Source: Bin80 sp964291275 (GTDB lineage Bacteria; Bacteroidota; Rhodothermia; Rhodothermales; Bin80). Taken from it: 64,000 bases of DNA. Shown here piece by piece: positions 35,026 to 44,564 of this stretch. Location: assembly GCA_964291275.2 (NCBI GenBank), contig OZ219799.1, positions 124,001 to 188,000 on the forward strand, given 5' to 3'. Within the stretch, counting starts at the first letter, position 1; every line of letters starts with the position of its first letter. The notes under the pieces are model-generated. The model did not search any database. It saw only the letters and a list, made by a program, of their open reading frames with translations, and was not told the origin of the DNA. Made by a program: the position numbers and the translations under genes.

Positions 35026-36264
35026 ATGACTGATTCCAAGTCTGTAAATATCCTTCTGGTTGGCACCTTGGACACCAAGGGGGCGGAGTATGCTTACGCC
35101 CGAGATATCATCCGGTCGAGGGGCCTGCATCCCATCCTGATGGACGCGGGGGTAATGGGACAGCCACAATGCGAACCAGATATTTCAGCAGACGAGGTAG
35201 CCAGAGCTGGTGGCAGCGATCTCTTAGCTCTTAGAGAGAAGGGGAGTCGCAGTCATGCCTTGGAATTATTGACACGCGGTGCTGTGAGTCTGGCAAAGGA
35301 TATGTCCTCTCAGTTGGCAGGCGTTTTGGCGCTCGGTGGTTCTGGTGGCACTGCAGTGGGGACGGCTGTCATGCGTGCGCTCCCCGTGGGGCTTCCCAAA
35401 GTGATGGTATCTACACTTGCATCCGGTGATGTAGCGCCCTATATAGGCGAGAGTGATATCGCTATGATGTACTCTGTCGCGGATATAGCAGGGTTAAATC
35501 GGATAAGCAGGGTGATCATCAAGAATGCCGCTGATGCAGTTTGTGGCATGGCTGCACATAAAGTACCAACGCATGTTGACAAGCGGCCATTGATTGCGGC
35601 AACAATGTTTGGCGTGACCACACCGTGCGTCACGCGACTGCGTGAGCGTTTGGAAAGGTCAGGTTTTGAGGTGGTGGTTTTTCATGCGACAGGCAGTGGC
35701 GGGCGGGCAATGGAAAAACTTATTGCGGATGGATTTTTTGAAGGCATTGCGGATGTTACTACCACTGAATGGTGCGATGAGGTGGTAGGTGGTGTGTTGA
35801 GTGCTGGTCCCCAGCGACTGGAAGCTGCAATTGTCGCCGGCATACCCCAGGTGGTTTCCTGCGGAGCGTTAGATATGGTCAATTACTGGGCCCTTGAAAC
35901 TGTGCCGGTTGCCTTCAGAGAGCGAACGCTGCATCCCCATAATGCTAACGTCACACTAATGCGGACCAGTCCAGATGAGTGTGTGCGGATCGGAAGGGAA
36001 ATTGGAACCAGACTCAGCCGGGCCCGGGCCCCGGTAACGCTGATGATACCACTCAGGGGAGTCAGTATGCTGGACGCGCTAGGAAAGACCTTCTTTGCAC
36101 CCGAATCTAACGAAGCACTTTTTGCATCACTTCGCGCAAACTGCGCCCCCTCGGTGACAGTTAAGGAATATGATCTCCATATCAACGATCCAGAGTTTGC
36201 GAATGCAATCTCGGTCGAACTAATCCACAATCTGCAATGGAAAAGATCGGCAAGTGCACGGTAA
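35026..36264 (+). CDS. Tm-1-like (UPF0261) protein
   Basis: This 412-residue protein has the UPF0261/Tm-1 pattern: LLVGTLDTKGAEYAYARDII at the start, VLALGGSGGTAVGTAVMRAL, KVMVSTLASGDVAPYIGESD and FGVTTPCVTRLRERLE. The plant resistance protein Tm-1 binds ATP through the N-terminal domain of this fold. Bacterial members often sit in catabolic clusters with unknown reactions. The last codons overlap the cupin gene by 28 bases, so the two form an operon. Confidence 0.88.
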   Translation: MTDSKSVNILLVGTLDTKGAEYAYARDIIRSRGLHPILMDAGVMGQPQCEPDISADEVARAGGSDLLALREKGSRSHALELLTRGAVSLAKDMSSQLAGVLALGGSGGTAVGTAVMRALPVGLPKVMVSTLASGDVAPYIGESDIAMMYSVADIAGLNRISRVIIKNAADAVCGMAAHKVPTHVDKRPLIAATMFGVTTPCVTRLRERLERSGFEVVVFHATGSGGRAMEKLIADGFFEGIADVTTTEWCDEVVGGVLSAGPQRLEAAIVAGIPQVVSCGALDMVNYWALETVPVAFRERTLHPHNANVTLMRTSPDECVRIGREIGTRLSRARAPVTLMIPLRGVSMLDALGKTFFAPESNEALFASLRANCAPSVTVKEYDLHINDPEFANAISVELIHNLQWKRSASAR

Positions 36265-36644
36265 CCTACCCTGAGAACGTCCAGACCCTGGCTTTTCCCT
36301 GGGGAGATATTTGTCTGCTTAGCGAGCCGAAGACCTCAGGCTCCAATACGTTAACTTTTGCATCGGTGGAAGTACAGCCGGGCACTGGTCACGAACGACA
36401 CAATCACCCCAACGCTGATGAAATCATTTATGTAGTGGAGGGGGAAGCCATGCAAATGCTGAATGATCGTGAACCGATCAAGATCACTCCGGGTACTTGC
36501 ATCTTTGTTCCGCGCGGCATTTATCATGGGACCGAGAACACGGGAACCTCTGTGCTCAAACTGATTGTAGTCTATGTGCCAGGGGGAGAGGAGTCTGTGC
36601 TGAGAAATCTGCCAGATGTAATAATGAGGGATCCGGTTGCATGA
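36237..36644 (+). CDS. Cupin-domain protein
   Basis: This 135-residue protein is a single cupin barrel. Motif 1, GTGHERHNHPNADEIIYVVEG, carries the His/His/Glu metal ligands; motif 2 is PGTCIFVPRGIYHGTENTG with the last His. It probably binds a divalent metal and a small acid or sugar. It is co-transcribed with the UPF0261 protein, whose substrate pathway it may share. Confidence 0.85.
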   Translation: MEKIGKCTVTYPENVQTLAFPWGDICLLSEPKTSGSNTLTFASVEVQPGTGHERHNHPNADEIIYVVEGEAMQMLNDREPIKITPGTCIFVPRGIYHGTENTGTSVLKLIVVYVPGGEESVLRNLPDVIMRDPVA

Positions 36645-37455
36645 GCATGTTGTCGAAAGACAACTCTGGAATGTGTCTGCAAATCCGGGAAGTATTAATG
36701 GTTACTCTGGTGGAAACCTTGCGAATGTGTCAGTATACCCAGCAAGAGGCCGGTCCCCAAGTGATTCAGCAAATACACCCTTCGGGGTTATACATGTCGC
36801 CCGTAAATGGAACCTGCCATCCTAATCCAAGGGGTGACTTCCGATATAGAGGAATTTCATTTTGGGGGTCTTATCCCTGACCACAGCTGAACTTCACAGT
36901 ACTCTGAGCGACTCCAGATTTAATAACGGTGCAACTGGGATTCTCGGTTTCGGAGCCCATATAAAAACATGCAGTAAGAATCCGCGTACGTACCACGGCA
37001 TCTACCGTTACTCTATAGTATGCGCCAGATGACTCACTCGTGTATGCGTGAACAACGGTGGACTACAACGACGACTTTGAGGAACCTAACACAGACGAAC
37101 AGAGCCTGGAGGGTGAAGACTCGACGTCCAACTGGACCCGTTTTTTCTGTTGGACCTCTCACAATAGAGGAGGAAACCTTTTTGTATGCTCAGCTACCCC
37201 GCCGGGAGCCATAGATATCTCTGACGTAACAACCGGTGATTATTAAGTACTCAATGCATCTGTTTTCGATGTGAGCTTTGCGATATTGGATGTAACTTCA
37301 TTGGGGAGGCATTCGGGGTATGGAGGTGGCGTAGTAATGGAACGGGAGCATTTGAGTCGTAATGAATTCGTACTAAGTTCATTTCCACTCGTGTTGTTGA
37401 ATCTGCTTACCTTGAGCCGATGGTGCGAGGAATTTGCTTGAACAAGGTTTGTGCA
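36645..37455. other. About 810 bases without a supported gene
   Basis: Short open frames occur (for example 37058-37246, with an acidic N-terminus), but none has a clear start, a family or a neighbour that supports it. The composition suggests degraded coding sequence. No RNA gene or terminator was recognised. Confidence 0.4.
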
Positions 37456-40443
37456 ATGAGAGCTGGACGTACAATAGAGGAGACGTTTAATCAAGCGCTT
37501 GGCCGAGCGTTACGGAGTGCAAGTGCTCGGTGGTCAGCACAGCCGGAATGCATCAAAGTTGAGGAGACGCGGCTTCTGCATGCGGATAAAGGGGCGGGGT
37601 TGCGGCCCGACATTCTGATTGATGATGGTATTTTTCCCCCGGTCGTGATTGAGTGTTCGTTTGGGGCGTTGGATGCGGACCGGGACGCAGTTGTAAGGTT
37701 GGGGCTCGAGACTCGAAGGAGGCGCGCCAGAATCGGCACGGCCATTGCACTCCATATCCCGCAGCGTTTCCGAAAGGAACACGGATTCAACATCACGGAT
37801 ATTCTTTTGGAGGGTGTTCCGCTTGCCTATGCACTTCATCAGTTGTTGGAGAGTAAGGGGCAGACCACGATTACAGGGACGTATCAGCGCAGGTGGCCAC
37901 AAAGCGGGTTCATCGAGGGAAGTGTTTTTGATCTTGTAGCCCTTTTGTCTGCGGCTGGCCTGCCGCGTGAGGAGGTGCAAGCTGTGGGAGACCGCGTCGC
38001 TCTGTTGGTAGAAGCGGCGGCCAATGGACTGGAAGCGGCATTACCGCTTGAAGGGCAGCAGAAGATTGCCGGTCATTTGCACCAGCGTTCGCCGCTCAAG
38101 GGTTTGCGAACTACGGTAGTGTTGTGGTTGAATGCGCTGTTAACGCAGCAGCGGCTTGCTGCACAGGGCGTCGCAGGTGCTCCGTTCATAGATTTCACCC
38201 GCCGTTCGACGCCGAACGTGCTTGCGCAGATAGAGATCTGGCGGACGATTAACCGACACAACTGGAATTCTGTTTTTGAGCCGGCGATTGAGGTATTTGA
38301 GTTGGCGAGCAAATTTGATCCTGGGGGAACCTCTCGGATGCTCAGGAAGCTGATTGAGGCGGTTCTGGAGATTGAGACGGCACAATTGGGACTTCACATC
38401 AATATTGGTGCTGAGCTGTTTCCGAAGCTGAGTGAAGATCGAAAGGCGGCAGCAGCTTTTTACACGCAACCGGCCACGGCCGAACTTCTGGCGAGTCTGA
38501 CGATTGCGCCGTCAATGCTCACGGCGAAGGAGTGGGCAGATCCAGACCTTTTCAGGAAGCGGTGTCTGAGTGATTTGGCTTGCGGGACCGGCACACTTCT
38601 GCGTGCGGGTTACCATCGGGTGGCCACGCTTCACGAGCATGCGGGGGGCAACATGGAGAGTCTTCGGGATTTGCACGCGGCGGCGATGGAAGGTGGCTTG
38701 ATTGGTGCAGATGTAAGCCCGATTGCGGCGCACCTGACCACTTCCTCCTTGGCCGCATTGGGCTATGGGGATCCGTATGGAGACACGCAGATTGGTTGGG
38801 TGAATGTTGGCGGGGAAAAAGGTCAGACGGGATCGTTGGAATATTTTGCTGCTCAGCAGGTGGTGGATTTGTTCAATGTTGGTGCAGGCAGATCTATGGG
38901 AAACGGCAATGGTGTGGAGAATTCTGTCAGTGTACCGGATATTTCGATGGATTGGATTCTGATGAATCCACCCTATTCACGAACGCGGGGTGGTCAGAGC
39001 GTTTTTGACATTGCGGGTTTATCGCATGCTGAACGCAAGGCATGCCAGCGGCGCTGGAAGTTTTTAGTGCGGGAAGCGCCGGTGAATAATCGGGCGGGAT
39101 TGGCGGCTTCGTTTCTTGCCTTGGCGCGCCAGAAATGCAAGCCGGGCGGGCGAGTTGGGTTTGTGCTACCGCTGTCGGCGGCATTTGCGGAATCCTGGAC
39201 TGTGACACGGCGGATGATTGAGCGGGAGTTTGAGGACATCGTAGTTATCGCTGTGGCGAGTGGTCAGGCTTTGGGGAAGCAGGCACTTTCAGCCGACACG
39301 GGGATGGAGGAGATGCTATTTATCGGGACCAAGCGGGCAACGAATCACCGCATGGATGAAACGCTTTCGGCAGCGGTGCATTGTGTGACGTTGCGGGCGC
39401 CTGTTTTACGGGCGGGTGAGGCCGGTGAGATTGCCCGATCAATCCGTTCCGCGGTCAGAAAAGCCAAAGCTTCTGGGAGCAGCTATGCTGTCCGGGTAGG
39501 CGATGATGAGATCGGGCAGGTGTGTACGTTTACGACCCGGGCAGATGGAGCGCCTTGGAGCCCCCTGGGCGTTCTGCACGCCGACCTTGCATTGGCAGCG
39601 AATGCACTTCTGGGAGGCACCATTCACTTGAATGGTCAGGTCATACCCATCGGTGTGCAGATGTCTTCGATTGGAGAACTTTTCGAGGTTGGTCCAACAC
39701 ATCACCTGATAGGTCATTTGTCAGGTCGAAGCCCAATTGGTGCTTTTGAATTCGTGCCAGTATTCAATTCAGTGGATGCAATTGGTTCTAATCGTGCGCT
39801 CTGGAGAGCCGACAGCCGCACGCAGAAGCAACTTCTTGTATCACTGACCCACAAGGGGATGTCTCCTGCCGGTGTGGGGTCGGAGGCGAAGCGCGAAGCG
39901 ATGCGTGCGTCTCGCAGTACACTGTTCTATGCACGAAATATGCGCTGGACCTCCCAGTCGCTGTTGGCTGCAGCAACAACCTACCCGGGCATGGGTGGGC
40001 CAACTTGGACTTCCCTGCCACACCAGGATGAGCGCGTACGCAAAGCATTTGCCCTGTGGGCCAATTCTACGCTGGGTTTCCTGGTTCACTGGACACAGGG
40101 CCAACGGACGCACAGTGGGCGATCCAGAACGCAGGTGAAAGCATTATCCGGTATTCCCTGCCCACAACTGGACCAGATACCAACGAACCGTTTAGATCAG
40201 GCTGCTGCTGCATTTGATGAACTGTCCACACAGTCATTACTCCCGGCCTGTCAGTCCCATGCAGATGATGTGCGAAAGAAAATTGATCATGCTGTCCTTA
40301 AGATGCTCAATCTGGCCGATGGTGCTGCTCCCGCAATCATAGACACATTGCGCTGGCTCTGGTGCAATGAACCATCTGTGCATGGTCAGAACCAAAAAGC
40401 ACTCGTCCTCCTTAAGCGGACGTTGTTATTCCGAAAAGCTTGA
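37456..40443 (+). CDS. Large N6-adenine DNA methyltransferase
   Basis: This 995-residue protein has SAM motif I in DLACGTGTLLRAGYHR and the catalytic motif NPPYSRTRGG, typical of N6-adenine methylases of the restriction-modification type. AAFYTQPATAELL precedes motif I, as in type I HsdM and type IIG enzymes. The N-terminal 150 residues (PDILIDDG, then PPVVIECSF) resemble a PD-(D/E)xK nuclease region in which the last Lys is missing. The C-terminal part may be a target-recognition region. No separate specificity or restriction subunit lies nearby. A start at 37420 is also open. Confidence 0.82.
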   Translation: MRAGRTIEETFNQALGRALRSASARWSAQPECIKVEETRLLHADKGAGLRPDILIDDGIFPPVVIECSFGALDADRDAVVRLGLETRRRRARIGTAIALHIPQRFRKEHGFNITDILLEGVPLAYALHQLLESKGQTTITGTYQRRWPQSGFIEGSVFDLVALLSAAGLPREEVQAVGDRVALLVEAAANGLEAALPLEGQQKIAGHLHQRSPLKGLRTTVVLWLNALLTQQRLAAQGVAGAPFIDFTRRSTPNVLAQIEIWRTINRHNWNSVFEPAIEVFELASKFDPGGTSRMLRKLIEAVLEIETAQLGLHINIGAELFPKLSEDRKAAAAFYTQPATAELLASLTIAPSMLTAKEWADPDLFRKRCLSDLACGTGTLLRAGYHRVATLHEHAGGNMESLRDLHAAAMEGGLIGADVSPIAAHLTTSSLAALGYGDPYGDTQIGWVNVGGEKGQTGSLEYFAAQQVVDLFNVGAGRSMGNGNGVENSVSVPDISMDWILMNPPYSRTRGGQSVFDIAGLSHAERKACQRRWKFLVREAPVNNRAGLAASFLALARQKCKPGGRVGFVLPLSAAFAESWTVTRRMIEREFEDIVVIAVASGQALGKQALSADTGMEEMLFIGTKRATNHRMDETLSAAVHCVTLRAPVLRAGEAGEIARSIRSAVRKAKASGSSYAVRVGDDEIGQVCTFTTRADGAPWSPLGVLHADLALAANALLGGTIHLNGQVIPIGVQMSSIGELFEVGPTHHLIGHLSGRSPIGAFEFVPVFNSVDAIGSNRALWRADSRTQKQLLVSLTHKGMSPAGVGSEAKREAMRASRSTLFYARNMRWTSQSLLAAATTYPGMGGPTWTSLPHQDERVRKAFALWANSTLGFLVHWTQGQRTHSGRSRTQVKALSGIPCPQLDQIPTNRLDQAAAAFDELSTQSLLPACQSHADDVRKKIDHAVLKMLNLADGAAPAIIDTLRWLWCNEPSVHGQNQKALVLLKRTLLFRKA

Positions 40444-40591
40444 TCCGTTTTCTGATATGACACATATTGATTACACGAATCCGGTCATGTTTCGCGAAAC
40501 TGTGGAGTGCTGGCAGATTTATCGCTTAGCCTGATTTGCTGGCCCATTTTGCACACTTCTTATCGTGTCGTGTGTGAACTCACAGTACCTC

Positions 40592-42430
40592 CTACCAGGC
40601 GATGCCATAATCATCACCATGATCGCTTGCACCGCCCCACATCGTGCCGTGCTTGCGGTCGAACTCAATAGCGGTGATCGGTCCGCTGGTGCGCGAGCCG
40701 AAGGTTAATGTATAGTTCATGCCGCGGAGTTCCCGGCGCACCCAGTCGGGTACTCCGTTGTGCAGCAAAAGGCGTCCCGGGCGAATTTCATGCTCACCGA
40801 AAGATCCCCGCATCTGGAAACTGTTGATGTTGGCTGCTTCTACTGCTTCCTGTACATTCATGTCGAACTCAACAATGTTCAGAAAAAACTGGAGCAGATT
40901 TTGGTCTTGGCTGTCCCCACCCTGTACTGCAAAGGAGAGGCACGGTAGTCCATCTTTGAGTGCCATTCCTGGTGTGAGCGTCGCGCGCGGGCGCTTGCCC
41001 GGCTCAGGCAGGTTGTATGGATTTTCTGCAGGATCCAATACGAAGCTTTGCATACGTTGGCTTAGACCAATACCAGTTTCGCCTGCAATGACCGCAGGAA
41101 TCCAGCCGCCACTTGGCGTGATGGACACGACCCAGCCTTCTGCATCTGCGGCCTGGATGGAGGTGGTTCCGGCGTAGAAGTCCGACTCCTGGGAAATATC
41201 ACTTCCAGATCCATTTACATCTGCTGACCATTCTTCCAGATGATGCAGATAGGGATTCTCTTCTCCCTGGAATGGATATGGGTCCCCAGGCTTGACAGCG
41301 GAATCATTCGCTTCCCAATTGATTGTTTCCAGGCGTGCTTTAGCGTACGCCTTGGAAAGCAGTCCTTCAATTGGCTCAGCGGGAGGAAAGTAGGGGTCCC
41401 CGTAATAAAAATCCCGGTCAGCAAATACCATGTTCATGACCTGGTACAGTGCATGTATGTATCGTGTGCTGTTGTAGCCCATTCCCTGCAGATCCATGGT
41501 TTCGAGCATGTTGAGTGCTTGAAGCATGACTGGTCCCTGTACCCAGGAAGTGAGCTTATAGACCTGAATCCCTTTATAATCAGTCTCAACCGGTTCCTCA
41601 ATGTAAACCTGCCAACGATCCAGATCCTCCATTGTGATCAACCCACCCTGTTCTTGGGTTCCACGTACGAGTTCTTCAGCAATATCGCCTCGGTAGAAAC
41701 GGTCGTAGGCAGCATATATGGCTTCCTTTCGTGACTTTCCTCCTTCAAGTGCGGCCGCCTCCGCTTCGACAAGCTTTCGCAGTGTTTCTGCCAGATCGGA
41801 CTGTACGAAGAGCTGGCCCTCTCTTGGTGCCTGGTTTTCGTCGTCCGTGTTCGGCAGGTAAACCGATTTAGAATAGGGCCATTCAGCAATGCGTTCGGCG
41901 TGACTTTCAATAGATTGCACAGCTGATCTTTCAATCGGGTATCCCTCAGCCATCTGAATGCTGGGTTCAAGTACATCCTTCAGGCTTAAGGTGCCGTACT
42001 CGGCAAGCATAACCATCAATCCGCCAGGCGTTCCAGGCGTGACGGCTGCCAGTGGGCCATATTCCGGGGGATACTTAAGCTCCTGATCTTTGAAGAAATC
42101 AGTTGTGGCACCGGTTGGTGCTACTCCCAAGGCATTTATGCCGAGTACTTTTTTCTGGTTGGGGTCATATATAAGCGCCTGCGTTTCTCCGCCCCAGCTC
42201 AGTACATCCCACATTGTGCTGGTTGCTCCCAACATAGCACAGGCAGCATCAACGGCATTACCTCCTCTTGCGAACATCATAGCCCCAGCGGTGGCCCCTA
42301 AGGGTTTTCCAGTGATGGCAACCCAGTGACGACCATGTAGAACAGGTTTGGCCGTGCGCTGTGCCTCCACAGGTACAGCGATAATGCAGCTGAGAACAAG
42401 TAGTTGGATTCGGCGAGTGAACATGAGCAT
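40592..42430 (-). CDS. Gamma-glutamyltransferase-family Ntn hydrolase, exported
   Basis: This 612-residue protein has a signal peptide (about 1-24, ending VEAQ) and two regions corresponding to the large and small subunits. The predicted nucleophile is Thr422 or Thr423 in DFYAGTTSIQAADAEG, where autocleavage would occur. Downstream GGWIPAVIAGETGIGLSQRM and RPRATLTPGMALKDG blocks are typical of the family. The usual TTHxSVVD is replaced by TTSIQAAD, so the substrate may not be glutathione. It is isolated, with no operon partner. Confidence 0.88.
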   Translation of the reverse strand: MLMFTRRIQLLVLSCIIAVPVEAQRTAKPVLHGRHWVAITGKPLGATAGAMMFARGGNAVDAACAMLGATSTMWDVLSWGGETQALIYDPNQKKVLGINALGVAPTGATTDFFKDQELKYPPEYGPLAAVTPGTPGGLMVMLAEYGTLSLKDVLEPSIQMAEGYPIERSAVQSIESHAERIAEWPYSKSVYLPNTDDENQAPREGQLFVQSDLAETLRKLVEAEAAALEGGKSRKEAIYAAYDRFYRGDIAEELVRGTQEQGGLITMEDLDRWQVYIEEPVETDYKGIQVYKLTSWVQGPVMLQALNMLETMDLQGMGYNSTRYIHALYQVMNMVFADRDFYYGDPYFPPAEPIEGLLSKAYAKARLETINWEANDSAVKPGDPYPFQGEENPYLHHLEEWSADVNGSGSDISQESDFYAGTTSIQAADAEGWVVSITPSGGWIPAVIAGETGIGLSQRMQSFVLDPAENPYNLPEPGKRPRATLTPGMALKDGLPCLSFAVQGGDSQDQNLLQFFLNIVEFDMNVQEAVEAANINSFQMRGSFGEHEIRPGRLLLHNGVPDWVRRELRGMNYTLTFGSRTSGPITAIEFDRKHGTMWGGASDHGDDYGIAW

Positions 42431-42815
42431 GGGGCTGTGAAATGCAATAATCTATGCTGAACTAAAGTGAGCGGTCGAACTTGGAGATGACTAAAGCTGA
42501 CTCATTTACACGGATCGGCTTAGACGAGATCAATAAACTCCTCGTCGTATGAAAAGCACGGTTATTCATTCATACTCGAACAGTAATGCGGTTACAATAG
42601 CATTTTTGGGTCTGACACTGCATAGCTACCGACTATGATTTTGGTATCGCCGCTCTGTAGAGCAGGGACAGGGTATGTGATGGCGACTGCGTCAGCAAAC
42701 TAAGAGAAAATACACTTTAGTCTTGCCTCTATTCTGGCAAAGCGGTCAGCAAAGATAAAAACTGCTTAGATGTCCAATTACGCATTCAGCTGGAGCATAC
42801 ATTGGATCAGATGGG
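42431..42815. other. Intergenic, 385 bases, nothing recognised
   Basis: This region lies between the 5' end of the gamma-glutamyltransferase gene and the 3' end of ribBA. It probably holds the promoter of the former; no RNA or repeat was seen. Confidence 0.4.
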
Positions 42816-44069
42816 CTAGAGTTTACGCCGTGCTGGCTCAGATTGAGTCAGATTGGGTAAAACGTGTCCCATGCGGTCACGCTTTGTACGCAGGTAATTC
42901 GCATTTTCCTGATTGGCGGGAATTTCGATTGGCACGCAGTCAACAATCTCCAGTCCGTACCCGTCCAATCCCACACGCTTGGTTGGATTATTGGTCATTA
43001 GCCTAAGTTTGCGTATGCCCAGATCACGAAGAATCTGGCAGCCGATGCCGTAATCCCGGTGATCCATGTCAAAACCCAGCGCCTTATTGGCCTCGACAGT
43101 ATCTAGTCCCTCCTGATCCTGCAATTCATAAGCACGAAGTTTATTCAAGAGACCAATTCCACGTCCCTCCTGCTTCATGTAAAGTACCACGCCTGTGCCT
43201 TCGGCTGCCACGCTTCGCATAGCAGTGTGCAGCTGATCCCCACAGTCGCATCGGACAGACCCGAACAGGTCTCCAGTCACACACTGCGAGTGTACTCGGG
43301 TCAGAACGGGTTCATCTTCTGTCCATGAGCCCATTATCAGGGCCAAGTGGATATCCCCGTTAGATGCATCTTCGAAAGCTACAAGGTTGAACGTACCATA
43401 CTGTGTTGGTAGCCGAACAGAAGCTGCACGACGAATCAGGGAACGTCGCGCCATACGAAAGGCCACCAGATCACTGATGGTCACGATTCGCATGTTGTGC
43501 TCTTTGGCTATGCGCAACAACTCGGGAGTTCGTGCCATGGTGCCGTCCGAGTTCATAATCTCGACAAGCACTCCCACAGGCGGCATATCAGCGAGCCGCA
43601 CAAGATCAACCGTCGCTTCCGTATGCCCCGTTCTGCGCAGGACACCGCCGTCGCGGGCGATTAGTGGAAAGACGTGTCCTGGTCGCGCAAAATCAGCCGC
43701 CGTTGATTTGGGATCCGCAAGTGCCCGAATAGTTGCTGCCCGATCAGCTGCGCTAATGCCGGTGGATGTCCCGTGAGAATAGTCTACCGACACCGTAAAG
43801 GGGGTACTGTAGAGACTGGTGTTTTCTTCCACCATCAATCCGAGATCAAGCTCGGATGCACGCTCTGCAGCCATGGGGGTGCAGATAAGTCCACGTCCCT
43901 CCCCGGCCATGAAATTCACGAGATCAGGGGTAACCGTTGAGGCAGCTCCTACAAAATCCCCCTCATTTTCGCGATCTTCGTCGTCGATCACGATTACCAA
44001 GCGGCCAGCGCGTATATCCGCAATGGCAGACTCAATTGAGTCAAAGGCGCTTTTGCCTGGAGACCCCAT
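42816..44069 (-). CDS. ribBA: Bifunctional DHBP synthase/GTP cyclohydrolase II
   Basis: This 417-residue fusion has an N-terminal 3,4-dihydroxy-2-butanone-4-phosphate synthase (about 1-205; DDEDRENEGDFVGAA, HGTSTGISAADRAAT, HTEATVDL). The C-terminal GTP cyclohydrolase II (about 206-410) has the zinc Cys set in CVTGDLFGSVRCDCGDQL and GRGIGLLNKLRAYELQD. It supplies both precursors for riboflavin. It follows yajC by 10 bases in the same direction. No FMN riboswitch is visible immediately upstream. Confidence 0.97.
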   Translation of the reverse strand: MGSPGKSAFDSIESAIADIRAGRLVIVIDDEDRENEGDFVGAASTVTPDLVNFMAGEGRGLICTPMAAERASELDLGLMVEENTSLYSTPFTVSVDYSHGTSTGISAADRAATIRALADPKSTAADFARPGHVFPLIARDGGVLRRTGHTEATVDLVRLADMPPVGVLVEIMNSDGTMARTPELLRIAKEHNMRIVTISDLVAFRMARRSLIRRAASVRLPTQYGTFNLVAFEDASNGDIHLALIMGSWTEDEPVLTRVHSQCVTGDLFGSVRCDCGDQLHTAMRSVAAEGTGVVLYMKQEGRGIGLLNKLRAYELQDQEGLDTVEANKALGFDMDHRDYGIGCQILRDLGIRKLRLMTNNPTKRVGLDGYGLEIVDCVPIEIPANQENANYLRTKRDRMGHVLPNLTQSEPARRKL

Positions 44070-44079
44070 CGGGAATCGC

Positions 44080-44406
44080 TCAGGTTTTTACCGAGGCAAC
44101 GGAATTCTTTTCGATACGAAGCTTGATCCCCCCATCCACGTCCAACAAAACGCTGCTTTCGTCTACCTGGTGAACCTTTCCGTGGAGTCCACCAGCAGTT
44201 ACAACCTTGTCTCCTCTTTTAACAGCTTGAATCATTGCCTTGCGTTTTTTCTCGCGCTTCTGTTGAGGCCTGATGATGAAGAGGTAGAAGACGGCAAAGA
44301 TGAGCAGAAGCGGCAGAAACATCCCGAGGCCTCCAAAACCAGGAGAGCCCGATGACTCTTGGAGTAAGAGTGCGATTGGCCAGTACATGAGTATTAGTAG
44401 AATCAA
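44080..44406 (-). CDS. yajC: Preprotein translocase subunit YajC
   Basis: This 108-residue protein has one N-terminal membrane helix (GMFLPLLLIFAVFYLFII) followed by RPQQKREKKRKAMIQAVKRG and VVTAGGLHGKVHQVDE, the conserved YajC body. It associates with SecDF and the translocon. Here it sits between the SRP RNA and ribBA. Confidence 0.95.
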   Translation of the reverse strand: MILLILMYWPIALLLQESSGSPGFGGLGMFLPLLLIFAVFYLFIIRPQQKREKKRKAMIQAVKRGDKVVTAGGLHGKVHQVDESSVLLDVDGGIKLRIEKNSVASVKT

Positions 44407-44423
44407 GGAGTTATAAAAAAGAA

Positions 44424-44520
44424 GGGTAAGCTACCCGCATCGCATCGCTTCGACCTCTTACCGCTGCTGCCTTCCGGCCCTGACGGGGTTCAGAGGGAGC
44501 TGACCGTGCGGGACTCACCC
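44424..44520 (-). ncRNA. ffs: Small SRP RNA (4.5S)
   Basis: The minus strand holds the universal domain IV loop (GTCAGGGCCGGAAGGCAGCA followed by GCGGTAAGAGG). The outer stem pairs GGGTGAG at the 5' end with CTTACCC at the 3' end. The length, about 97 nt, matches the short bacterial SRP RNA without an Alu domain. It lies between priA and yajC in the same direction. Confidence 0.93.
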
Positions 44521-44564
44521 TTCGGGCTGGTTTACCATCCGACACTATGACGGTTCCTGCAAAA

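Noticed and set aside
37456..40443. Complete type I restriction-modification system
   Set aside because: No specificity subunit or HsdR-like helicase-nuclease lies within the window on either side.
42431..44069. FMN riboswitch for ribBA
   Set aside because: The region upstream of ribBA on its own strand is occupied by yajC 10 bases away; no riboswitch motif was seen.
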